From positions 1 through 32,226 of the IMG/VR virus record IMGVR_UViG_3300034198_021783: a stretch of 32,226 nt of DNA. One strand, given 5' to 3'. This stretch comes from a virus. This document shows positions 16,478 through 23,652 of this stretch, one piece after another. The translations under genes were made by a program, and so were the position numbers. Position 1 is the stretch's first letter; each line of letters opens with the position of its first letter. Under the pieces are notes generated by a model. It saw only the letters and a program-made list of their open reading frames with translations, made no database searches and had not been told where the DNA came from.

Positions 16478-18011
16478 TCTCGTACCTTAAATTTCTAAAA
16501 TAATTTATAAATTCTTTATATGTATATAAATTTGTAGATTCTGCCCTCCATTGATCTTGTAGATCGTAATATGTAATAGCAGTAATTGGTTCTAATGGTC
16601 CGTAATCGGGTAAATCTAATTGTAAATCTTTTTTAGCTGCTTCTTTGCTTATAAGATGTAATCCAGCCATTACATAACTATACAGTGGCCATCCAGCTGA
16701 TCCATCATAGGAAGGAAAATCATGTATTGAAGGAACTCTAGTTTTTGCCATTTCTAATATATCATTCACATAGTCAGTTTTAGTAACTCCAGTTTTAATA
16801 TACTTCCAAAATTCACTATCATCTCTACCACCCATGTAATGCATAATTAAAAATTCTTTGATATCATCATACATTCTACTAGTTCTTTTGTTATAGATAT
16901 TTCTTGAACCATCATTTAATGTTTCGTCAATTGTGGATTTTAAGAATTCAAATATAAAAGTTTGAGCTTGTACAATTGACGAATGGATTGATGTTGCTTC
17001 TAATGGCTCAAGAAAAGCAGAACTTAAGCCTATAGTAACACAATTTTTTATCCATGATTTTTCTTGTCTTCCTGCGTCAAACTTTATAACTTTACGAATA
17101 TCAACTTTTTTACCTAAAATTATTTCAACTTCTTCTTGTGCTTTTTCTGGGGTTGTATACGCATCGCAAAATACATATCCACAACCTCTACGATCCATTA
17201 ACGGAATTTGCCACATCCAGCCATTTTTTTGCGCCCAGGCTGTAGTAGAAATATCCGGAACTTCACCATCTTCGTATTCTAACCAAAAAGGAATAGCAGT
17301 ATTAAGAGGTAGATTTTTTTGATAACTAATCCACTTACCTCCTAACGCATTAATTAAAATCTTATGAAATCCAGAACAATCAATAAACATATCTCCATTA
17401 ATTGTTCGATCATCACTTAAATCAACACTTGCGATATTTCCTGTTTCGGAGTTGAGAGCAACTTTTACAACTTCTCCGTCGATAAATTCTAAGTTAGCAC
17501 ATCTAAGACATAACTTTTTAAAATATTGGCCTACTTGGTAAGCGTCAACATGCATTGCTTGTCTAGGATCTAAAAAAGTTCCTACATGTTTATTAAACGA
17601 AGACATACCATGATAAGTTAAAAATCCGCATTTCGAAGCTGTTAACAATTTAGAATAATCTAAGTTATTAAGTCCCCAAGCAAATAAAGGATCAGGAGTA
17701 CTAGTATTTGTCCAACTTCCGTCTATAGGTCCAATATAATATTGATCTATATTGTTAGTCCATCCTTTGTGTTTGATCCCAAACTTTAATGTAGCACCAG
17801 TTTCTAATATAAATTCATTTATATCACAACCTAAATCATAGAAAATATTCATCAATACATCGGTAAATCTTCCTGTAGTGCTTTCTCCTACTCCAACTAC
17901 TCCTATTTTTGATGATTCAATTACTTTAACATTATGATTCGGATGTCTTTTTGCTGCTAATAATGCAGTAATCCAACCTGCTGTTCCACCACCGACAATA
18001 ACTATATCCAT
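16452..18011 (-). CDS. Flavin-dependent tryptophan-halogenase-like protein 3
   Basis: This is the most canonical of the three (519 aa): FAD motif IVGGGTAGWITA at 5-16, GVGEST at 40-45, ATLKFGIKHKGW with K76 (PrnA K79 equivalent), IDCSGF near 210-215, a perfect WMWQIP (WxWxIP) at 265-270, and LEPLEATSI with the catalytic-type Glu. The start puts the FAD strand at residue 3; the ribosome site AAAAAGG lies about nine bases upstream. It sits in an operon after an oxygenase (gap 18 bases) and overlaps the next oxygenase by 26 bases. This close packing with 2OG enzymes suggests one pathway or one substrate. No flavin reductase is nearby, so FADH2 must come from the host. Confidence 0.9.
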   Translation of the reverse strand: MDIVIVGGGTAGWITALLAAKRHPNHNVKVIESSKIGVVGVGESTTGRFTDVLMNIFYDLGCDINEFILETGATLKFGIKHKGWTNNIDQYYIGPIDGSWTNTSTPDPLFAWGLNNLDYSKLLTASKCGFLTYHGMSSFNKHVGTFLDPRQAMHVDAYQVGQYFKKLCLRCANLEFIDGEVVKVALNSETGNIASVDLSDDRTINGDMFIDCSGFHKILINALGGKWISYQKNLPLNTAIPFWLEYEDGEVPDISTTAWAQKNGWMWQIPLMDRRGCGYVFCDAYTTPEKAQEEVEIILGKKVDIRKVIKFDAGRQEKSWIKNCVTIGLSSAFLEPLEATSIHSSIVQAQTFIFEFLKSTIDETLNDGSRNIYNKRTSRMYDDIKEFLIMHYMGGRDDSEFWKYIKTGVTKTDYVNDILEMAKTRVPSIHDFPSYDGSAGWPLYSYVMAGLHLISKEAAKKDLQLDLPDYGPLEPITAITYYDLQDQWRAESTNLYTYKEFINYFRNLRYENGFSDKKY

Positions 18012-18029
18012 GTTAGTACCTTTTTCTAA

Positions 18030-18632
18030 CTATATATATGTTACAACAAGCACTAATCTCTTAGATCCTGATGCGGGATATCTTTGAGCGTGCCAGTGCC
18101 CTTTAAAAGTTACTGCTGTATATTGAATACTAGGAATCATATAAGTGTAAGAAAAGTCATCAGGCCATACAATCGTTTGTCCTTGGTCACATGATGTAAG
18201 ATACATAATAAAATTGTTGTGTGGCCAGTGATGATCCAAATGAGGAGCTGTATGCAAATCGCTATTATGCCATGTAAGGTTTAAATTAGCTCTAAATATA
18301 TTTTTATATTTTAGATTATTTTCACTCATAAATCTGTGAAATAGTTCAAGAAAGAATTCAAAATATGAACTTACTTCGTTAGCAGGTCTTTCAGTATGTT
18401 TGACATTTTCTTCTTCTGTTCGTATTAAAAGAGTATGACTTAAAAAAGATCCATTGTCAAATTTAATATGAGGTTTTATCTCTTTTGGTATATTTTCTTC
18501 ATCACCGAATGTTTGTTTATCTTGCCAAAACCAAGGAAAATGTGGGCCTAATACAAACTTTTCTATAAATTCTTTTTCTCTATCATTTACATGTATTGGT
18601 TTTTGTAATATAATAGATTCTAAATTAGACAT
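18030..18632 (-). CDS. 2OG-Fe(II) oxygenase family protein
   Basis: This 200-residue protein heads the minus-strand operon that includes halogenase 3. Predicted iron ligands are H131 and D133 in TAPHLDHHWPHNN and H181 in GHWHAQRYP, with R192 in KRLVLVVTYI. HFPWFWQDK at 31-39 links it to the paralogues at 11287 and 15827, but the middle strand reads CDQGQTIVWPDDF, so it is the most divergent of the three. The ribosome site AAAGGA lies about seven bases before the ATG, and a weak late-promoter-like octamer lies further upstream. Confidence 0.85.
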   Translation of the reverse strand: MSNLESIILQKPIHVNDREKEFIEKFVLGPHFPWFWQDKQTFGDEENIPKEIKPHIKFDNGSFLSHTLLIRTEEENVKHTERPANEVSSYFEFFLELFHRFMSENNLKYKNIFRANLNLTWHNSDLHTAPHLDHHWPHNNFIMYLTSCDQGQTIVWPDDFSYTYMIPSIQYTAVTFKGHWHAQRYPASGSKRLVLVVTYI

Positions 18633-18652
18633 CGTTGATTCCTTTATATTAA

Positions 18653-18660
18653 TACTTAAC
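18653..18660 (-). promoter_or_regulatory. Weak late-promoter-like octamer GTTAAGTA
   Basis: It lies 20 bases before the ATG at 18632, with the ribosome site between. It mirrors the stronger element on the other strand at 18700-18707 across the divergent gap. Two or three positions differ from TATAAATA, so this is tentative. Confidence 0.3.
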
Positions 18661-18695
18661 CATCATATGCTTGAAAAAAAAATAAGTTGATTTTT

Positions 18696-18709
18696 TAACA
18701 ATAAATATC
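18696..18709 (+). promoter_or_regulatory. Late-promoter-like element (AATAAATA core) for the 18729 operon
   Basis: It is identical over 14 bases to 14540-14553. The core is 18700-18707, 21 bases before the ATG at 18729; a GGGGG ribosome site lies between, so this transcript would have a normal leader. Confidence 0.6.
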
Positions 18710-18728
18710 AGAAAATAATGGGGGTTTT

Positions 18729-19328
18729 ATGACAAATACTGATAGTAATTTTACCGATGCTGCTGTAGACGCAGCAAAAAAAACAGCTTCTTTAGAAATT
18801 ATGTCAATTAATAAATCTGTTTTATTCTCTACAGAGGATTGTAAAGATATATTATCTACATGCGTTGAAGAATTATGGTTGCAATCGACAGTTATCGGAG
18901 ATTCAAATCTTCATCAGTCTAAAAGACAAAAATTAAGAGGTGATACAGCAGGATTTCCATTTTTAAATATTAGAGAAGTAACTAAAAGTGCAAACGACGA
19001 AATATATGATTTTAGTTTATTAGGTATTATTGATCAAGATTTTCCTCAAGTATTCAAATATTCAGAAGGTGATTACTATAAAATGCATTTGGAATTAAAT
19101 CTAATGGCTCCTTCTAGAAAAATTACATTTATTATCAATTTAAATGATCCTAACGAATATGAAGGTGGGGATATTGAATTTTTAAATATCAATGCTGACT
19201 CTTCTCTTTTAAAGGAACAGGGATCTTGTTTGATTTTTCCTTCTTATATTCCTTACAGTATAACCCCAATTACAAAGGGAAATAAGTATGTTTTAGTCGG
19301 ACATATTCACGGAGCGTTATTTAAGTGA
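18729..19328 (+). CDS. Degenerate PKHD-type 2OG oxygenase-like protein, probably not catalytic
   Basis: The 199-residue protein aligns by eye with the C-terminal half of its neighbour at 19325: INLNDPNEYEGGDIEF matches SLNDPKEYDGGNLQF, and GSCLIFPSYIPYSITPITKG matches GSVIVFPSHIPHQVTPITRG. The key residues are altered: HxD is H120-L-E122, the distal His is Tyr (Y176) and the 2OG-binding Arg is Lys (K186). Loss of the distal His makes ordinary 2OG oxygenase activity unlikely; a structural or regulatory role, perhaps as a partner of the intact neighbour, is possible. The start has GGGGG four bases upstream; an in-frame ATG at 18801 is an alternative. It overlaps the next gene as GTGA. Confidence 0.8.
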   Translation: MTNTDSNFTDAAVDAAKKTASLEIMSINKSVLFSTEDCKDILSTCVEELWLQSTVIGDSNLHQSKRQKLRGDTAGFPFLNIREVTKSANDEIYDFSLLGIIDQDFPQVFKYSEGDYYKMHLELNLMAPSRKITFIINLNDPNEYEGGDIEFLNINADSSLLKEQGSCLIFPSYIPYSITPITKGNKYVLVGHIHGALFK

Positions 19329-20113
19329 TATTAGAATACCACTATTGGTACTTTCAATCAGCTATACCTTTAACTATTTGTGATCAAATACTTGAAATGG
19401 GTATAACTAAGATGCTCGATGAACAAAAGAAATATGGCGAAGAAGCACTAATAGGGACAACCGGCGGCTGGAAAGAAAAACATAAAGATACTAATGCTAT
19501 ACCAACAAATCATGAGACCACAGAATCCTTAGTAAAAAAAGGTATTGATCTTAATAACATTTATATTAGAGATTCAAGTGTAACATTCTTAAATAATTCT
19601 GAACTTTACGATCTTGTATGGCCCTATATAGTTGAGGCTAATAAACGTGCCAAGTGGAATTTTGATTGGGATTATACTGAAGATATGCAATTTACAAAAT
19701 ACGGAATAAATCAGTTTTATGGCTGGCATACTGATTCTTCATCAATTCCTTATCAACCATTTGATCCAGAAGTTGATCCAATTCATAAAAATTCTGATGG
19801 TACTCCTTTTTATAATCAAATGGGAGAAACTATGCCAGAAGATCATAATAAAACTTCTAATCCCCAAATGATGGGAAAAATAAGAAAGATTAGTGTTACT
19901 GTTAGCTTAAATGATCCAAAAGAATACGATGGTGGAAATTTACAATTTGATCTAGGCCCTCATCGTTCGGATCGGTTTCACACATGTACTGAAATCAGAC
20001 CAAGAGGCTCAGTAATTGTATTCCCTTCTCATATTCCTCATCAAGTAACTCCAATTACTAGAGGAACTAGGTACAGTTTAGTTTGCTGGAGTTTAGGAGC
20101 TCCGTTTAGATGA
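19325..20113 (+). CDS. PKHD-type 2OG-Fe(II) oxygenase
   Basis: This is a prolyl-4-hydroxylase-type fold protein of 262 residues. All key residues are in place: H135 and D137 in FYGWHTDSSS, H239 in FPSHIPHQVTP, R249 in GTRYSLVCW. The KISVTVSLNDPKEYDGGNLQF strand pair is typical of PKHD/PiuC-like hydroxylases, and similar genes are frequent in marine T4-like phages. The start is GTG, overlapping the previous stop as GTGA; starting here gives the N-terminus EYHYWYFQSAIP, which looks complete. The stop overlaps the next ATG (ATGA), so three oxygenase genes are translationally linked. Substrate (protein side chain or small molecule) unknown. Confidence 0.87.
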   Translation: MILEYHYWYFQSAIPLTICDQILEMGITKMLDEQKKYGEEALIGTTGGWKEKHKDTNAIPTNHETTESLVKKGIDLNNIYIRDSSVTFLNNSELYDLVWPYIVEANKRAKWNFDWDYTEDMQFTKYGINQFYGWHTDSSSIPYQPFDPEVDPIHKNSDGTPFYNQMGETMPEDHNKTSNPQMMGKIRKISVTVSLNDPKEYDGGNLQFDLGPHRSDRFHTCTEIRPRGSVIVFPSHIPHQVTPITRGTRYSLVCWSLGAPFR

Positions 20114-20712
20114 CTAACTCGGACTTTTTTAGTGAAAACAAATACGTTGCAGTTCAAAAAATGATACCGACTGATTTGTGTAGAATTATTACCAAGTATG
20201 CCCTTTTAAAAGAAGAAACAGAATTTACGCCAGAAATTGGAAAAGAAGCTCAAGTAGAAAATGCACATTCAGTGTACAGCGATACATTAATGGAAACTAT
20301 GCTTTATTTTTTACATCCTCATATGGAGTAAAACACAGGATTAAAATTATGTCCAACTTATACATATTATCGTGTATATCATCCTGGTATGAAACTTGAT
20401 ATTCACCGAGATCGAGAAAGTTGTGAAATAAGCACAACTATATGCTTCGGATTTAATTATACACAAAAAGATCCTGATTATAAATGGGGAATGTATGTTG
20501 AGCCCGGAACTCTTATTAATCAGGACCCGGGAGATGCTATAATATATAGAGGATGTGAAATTAACCACTGGAGAGATGTTTTTGACGCTGGGACCGGCAG
20601 TTACCAAGTACAGGCATTTTTTCATTACATTAATGTTAACGGGCCGTATTACCCAAAATTTGCTTATGATTCTAGATCTGGATTAGGCGTGAGAAATGAT
20701 AAGTATAAATAA
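20110..20712 (+). pseudogene. 2OG-Fe(II) oxygenase gene interrupted by one in-frame TAA
   Basis: The frame from the ATG at 20110 meets TAA at 20329-20331 after 73 codons, then continues open in the same frame to the stop at 20712. Read through, it would be a 200-codon protein, the usual size here, with IHRDRESCEIS (H99, D101) and EINHWRDVF (H153) all downstream of the stop. A change of one base (for example AAA or GAA to TAA) explains it; there is no frameshift. The downstream part could restart at the ATG at 20389 and keep the triad, but would lack about 90 residues. It is coupled to the previous gene by ATGA. Alternatives are a sequencing error, a strain polymorphism or stop-codon readthrough. 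Confidence 0.8.
20704..20711 (+). promoter_or_regulatory. T4-type late promoter TATAAATA
   Basis: An exact match to the T4 late consensus, lying over the last codons and stop of the preceding interrupted gene, 30 bases before the preferred ATG of the next gene at 20742. Confidence 0.7.
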
Positions 20713-20741
20713 ACAGTGATTTATTAATGTTGGGAGATACT

Positions 20742-21182
20742 ATGTCAAAAAGATTTACAGTAGATGATATTGTAGAAGTCACAAAAATAGCCGGAATGAT
20801 GGGTGTCGATGCTATTTGGTGTACTATACTTTTCAAAGGTTGTAAAAACCCAGTAGAATTTTATGCTTGGGAACGTGCCGAAGATGACTTCCAACGAGAA
20901 ATGTATAAAATTCTTAAAGAAGAAAAGTTTGGTAAAGTACGTGACGGTTCTGGAGAATGGTATATTACTATTCCCCCAGATCAGTATAAACTCGAAGAAG
21001 CTGCTCTAGAGAAGCGTTTAAAACTACTAGTAGAAAGTGATTTTTCTGATCTACCCGTTACCCAAGCAAGACTATCAGATAAGCAAAAAACTGAATGGGC
21101 AGAATACCGTCAAGCTCTTAGAGATATGACAGCTCAAGAAGGATTTCCTTGGGACGTTGATTGGCCAGTAAAGCCAAAGTAA
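20742..21182 (+). CDS. Tail-assembly-chaperone-like protein
   Basis: The 146-residue acidic protein (MSKRFTVDD...) has a C-terminal part containing LPVTQARLSDKQKTEWAEYR then QALRDMTAQEGFPWDVDWP. This is the hallmark of the phage tail-assembly/tail-fibre-assembly chaperone family (PF16778-like: D..LP..R..W..YRQ.LRD...Q.GFP..V.WP). The N-terminal half, with a WCTILFKGCKNPVEFYAWERAE segment, is unfamiliar to me. I prefer the ATG at 20742 over 20727 because GGGAG lies six bases upstream of it. An exact late promoter precedes it and a strong terminator follows, so it can be its own transcription unit. The likely role is in assembly of the tail or fibres encoded on both sides. Confidence 0.75.
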   Translation: MSKRFTVDDIVEVTKIAGMMGVDAIWCTILFKGCKNPVEFYAWERAEDDFQREMYKILKEEKFGKVRDGSGEWYITIPPDQYKLEEAALEKRLKLLVESDFSDLPVTQARLSDKQKTEWAEYRQALRDMTAQEGFPWDVDWPVKPK

Positions 21183-21184
21183 GT

Positions 21185-21210
21185 AAAAAGGCGCTTTAAG
21201 CGCCTTTTTT
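21185..21210. terminator. Bidirectional rho-independent terminator
   Basis: A perfect inverted repeat, GGCGCTT/AAGCGCC (21190-21204), is flanked by A5 on the left and T6 on the right, so it works in both directions. It separates the plus-strand tail chaperone gene from the convergent groEL, and the T tract runs into groEL's stop codon. Confidence 0.92.
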
Positions 21211-22873
21211 ATTGAGCATATTGTTGAGGTAATTCCTGTCCTGCTGCTGGACTTGGACCAGCAATTCTAAGATCCGGCTCATACTCGTCTTCGTATATAG
21301 CACAGTCTGTTATTAGTAATAATCCAGCTACACTAGCAGCATTGATTAAGGCCATTTTAGAAACCTTTGTTGGATCAATAATACCAATCTCAAACATATT
21401 TCCAAATGAACTGTTACTAGCATCGTATCCAAACTCGTTATCGCCTTCGATAACTTTGTTAACAATAACGTCTGGACTATCACCAGCATTATTAGCGATT
21501 GCTCTAAGTGGTTCTTCCAATGCTCTTAATACTATCTGTATGCCAGCATCTTGTTCAGTGTTTGATCCTTTAAGGTTTTTTAGTTTTTCTTTTACACGAA
21601 TATAAGCAACACCACCGCCCGGAACTACACCTTCTTTAATAGCAGCCTTTGTAGCATGTAGAGAATCGTCAATACGATCCTTCTTCTCACCGAGCTCCAT
21701 TTTAGTAGCATGTCCCACACGAATAATTCCAATACCACCAGCTAGTTGAGCAAGACGATCTTCTAATGATTGATCGCTAAAAACTGTATCTCTTTCACCG
21801 CTTTCTATATGTTCCTTAACTGTCTTAATTCTTTCTTCTATCTTGTCTTTATCACCATGGCCACCGATAATTGTTGTAGTGTGTGCTGTTATCTCAACAC
21901 GATTACATTGTCCGCAATCTTCAAGTTCAGCATTTTCAACACGTTTACCTGTAGCATCACTAATAACCTTACCACCGGTTAGGATAGCAATGTCTTCTAT
22001 TAGTTGACTACGCTTTGGTCCCTTCCAATCAGGACCACGAACTGCACAAGTCTGAATAGAACCATTAACATTATTAATAACCAAAGTAGCAAGAATATCT
22101 GTTTCGATACTTTCGGCCATAATAAGAAATGGTCTTTTTGTATGTACTAACTTTTCTAGGATATCCATACAGTCATTCATATTAAGAATCGGACGATCGC
22201 ATATTAGAATATAAGGATTCTCTAATATACATTTCTGCTTATCTGAATTAACAAAGTACGGACTTAAATATCCTTGTTCATATTGTACACCATTTACAAT
22301 TATTAGTTCGTCTTTAAGACTAGTACCGTTCTCTACAGAGACAGCGCCGAGCGGACCGACCTTTATTAATGCTTCAGCAATTAATTTTCCCATATCTTCA
22401 TCATTATTAGCTGAGATAGAAGCTACTTGAGCAATTCTTTTTTCTTCTGAGCATTCCTGGCTTATGTTATCTAATTCGTCAACAATTGCTGCTACTGCCT
22501 TATCAATACCTCTCTTAAGATTAATAGGACTAATTCCTGCTGTAACAAACTTTAATCCTTCTCTAATCATAGCCTGAGCTAAAATAGTAGCAGTAGTAGT
22601 GCCATCTCCAATATCATTTGATGTTTGACTAGCGGCCTGCTTAATCATTCTAACGCCGGTGTCTGCTAACTTATCTTCTAGAAAGATTTCTTTAGCGACT
22701 GTAACACCATCCTTAGTTATATGTGGAGCACCAAATTGTCTCTGAATAATAACATTTCTTCCTTTAGGACCTAAAGTTACCTTAACAGCATCAGCTAAAA
22801 TGTTAACTCCTTTAACAATTCTGTCTCGGGCTTCCTGTCCCATGACTACAACTCTAGGACTAATTTTAGACAT
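21209..22873 (-). CDS. groEL: Group I chaperonin GroEL (phage-encoded)
   Basis: The chaperonin folds proteins inside a double ring with GroES. Key motifs are visible: TLGPKGRN at 33-40, GDGTTTAT at 89-96 (nucleotide site), and GGGVAYIRV near residue 410. Its 554 residues are close to the bacterial 548, but the C-terminus is GPSPAAGQELPQQYAQ-like and lacks the usual GGM repeats. The start at 22873 fits the family N-terminus (MSKISPRVVV), has GGGAG about 10 bases upstream, and overlaps groES by eight bases; the longer start at 22897 is less likely. It sits at the end of a late-type operon with virion genes, so folding of abundant structural proteins is the probable job. Phage GroEL is uncommon but known, for example in Pseudomonas phage EL and marine viromes. 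Confidence 0.95.
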   Translation of the reverse strand: MSKISPRVVVMGQEARDRIVKGVNILADAVKVTLGPKGRNVIIQRQFGAPHITKDGVTVAKEIFLEDKLADTGVRMIKQAASQTSNDIGDGTTTATILAQAMIREGLKFVTAGISPINLKRGIDKAVAAIVDELDNISQECSEEKRIAQVASISANNDEDMGKLIAEALIKVGPLGAVSVENGTSLKDELIIVNGVQYEQGYLSPYFVNSDKQKCILENPYILICDRPILNMNDCMDILEKLVHTKRPFLIMAESIETDILATLVINNVNGSIQTCAVRGPDWKGPKRSQLIEDIAILTGGKVISDATGKRVENAELEDCGQCNRVEITAHTTTIIGGHGDKDKIEERIKTVKEHIESGERDTVFSDQSLEDRLAQLAGGIGIIRVGHATKMELGEKKDRIDDSLHATKAAIKEGVVPGGGVAYIRVKEKLKNLKGSNTEQDAGIQIVLRALEEPLRAIANNAGDSPDVIVNKVIEGDNEFGYDASNSSFGNMFEIGIIDPTKVSKMALINAASVAGLLLITDCAIYEDEYEPDLRIAGPSPAAGQELPQQYAQ

Positions 22874-23177
22874 TTTCAATTTCTCCCTCTGTAACAATAC
22901 CTAAAACTTCTTTTTCTTCTAATATTAGATACTCATCTTTATTAAGTTTTACTGGATGTCCGGCATACTTAGGATACAGAACAGTATCTCCGACCTTTAT
23001 CACCATTGGAAGTATTTTTCCGTCCTCATTTATCGCTCCTTCGCCTACAGCAAGAACAGTACCTTTAGTTGGTCTTTCTTTTGTATCTTCTGATAATATA
23101 AGTCCAGATTTAGTTTTAAGATCATCTTCTATTTTTTTAACAAGAAGACGATCTCTTATTGGAATGAATTTTGTCAT
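22866..23177 (-). CDS. groES: Co-chaperonin GroES (phage-encoded)
   Basis: The 103-residue cpn10 protein reads FIPIRDRLLVKKIEDD at the N-terminus, then the mobile loop KTKSGLILSEDTKERPTKG with a hydrophobic tripeptide LIL (IVL in E. coli), GTVLAVGEG, VKVGDTVLYPKYAGHPVKL and YLILEEKEVLGIV. It is a true GroES by sequence, not the divergent gp31 of T4. A perfect AGGAGG lies at 23182-23187, the strongest ribosome site in the window, implying heavy translation. It overlaps groEL by eight bases, and the 37-base gap to the NUDIX gene suggests the same transcript. Confidence 0.95.
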   Translation of the reverse strand: MTKFIPIRDRLLVKKIEDDLKTKSGLILSEDTKERPTKGTVLAVGEGAINEDGKILPMVIKVGDTVLYPKYAGHPVKLNKDEYLILEEKEVLGIVTEGEIENV

Positions 23178-23214
23178 TACGCCTCCTAATTATATAAATT
23201 TGGCGCTGTATTTA

Positions 23215-23652
23215 CTACGATAAGTTATCTAAAAATTCAAAAATGGTTTCTATTTTAGCTCTTATAACTTTATTATTAATGGTATTTCGTATACCTTGAT
23301 GTGTAGGTTTTGGCCAGCTATCTAACTCGCACCAAGCCCATCCTTTATGTTCTCGACTCAGAGTTGGGATAAATTCTTCTTTTATTATACAAATATACGT
23401 TTGAAAATTAAAATGTGTATCATCACTAACAAAAGTTTCTAAAGGAATTGTTTTTATTAGATCTGGCATGAATCCTATTTCTTCAATAACTTCTCTACAA
23501 AGACCTTGCCAAATAGATTCACCGGATTCTGTTTTACCCCCTACAAGGCCCCATATTCCTTCTTTTTTTCCACTTGCTTTTTGTAAGACTAGAAACCTTT
23601 TAGTGCTTTGACTTAAAAACAAAGCACCACTACCACGGACCTTTTTAATCAT
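23215..23652 (-). CDS. NUDIX hydrolase
   Basis: It hydrolyses a nucleoside diphosphate linked to another group; the exact substrate is unknown. The NUDIX box is perfect: GKTESGESIWQGLC followed by REVIEEIGF (GX5EX7REUXEEXGU). The protein has 145 residues, typical of a single-domain family member. The start at 23652 overlaps the stop of gp15 as ATGA; an upstream ATG at 23706 would run 54 bases into gp15 and is unlikely. The C-terminal WAWCELDSWPKPTHQGIRNTI is reminiscent of MutT or GDP-mannose-type hydrolases, but I would not assign one. T4 also carries a NUDIX enzyme (NudE). Confidence 0.9.
   Translation of the reverse strand: MIKKVRGSGALFLSQSTKRFLVLQKASGKKEGIWGLVGGKTESGESIWQGLCREVIEEIGFMPDLIKTIPLETFVSDDTHFNFQTYICIIKEEFIPTLSREHKGWAWCELDSWPKPTHQGIRNTINNKVIRAKIETIFEFLDNLS

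Noticed and set aside
9763-18011. Halogenases considered as generic FAD monooxygenases or lycopene-cyclase-like enzymes
   Set aside because: The conserved Lys at residues 75-76, the EPLE(S/A)T glutamate and WxWxIP-type motifs are specific to flavin-dependent halogenases.
20389-20712. Separate 107-aa gene starting at ATG 20389
   Set aside because: It is in frame with 20110-20328 and lacks its own ribosome site; it reads as the downstream part of one oxygenase gene split by a stop.
9041-20712. Island considered as a bacterial secondary-metabolite cluster or a host contig join
   Set aside because: There are no carrier, NRPS/PKS, transport or regulator genes, both sides are phage virion genes, and phage-type promoters and overlaps run through it.
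21209-23177. groES-groEL considered as host DNA
   Set aside because: They overlap each other and follow gp15 and NUDIX on one strand within a phage operon, ending at a terminator shared with a phage tail gene.
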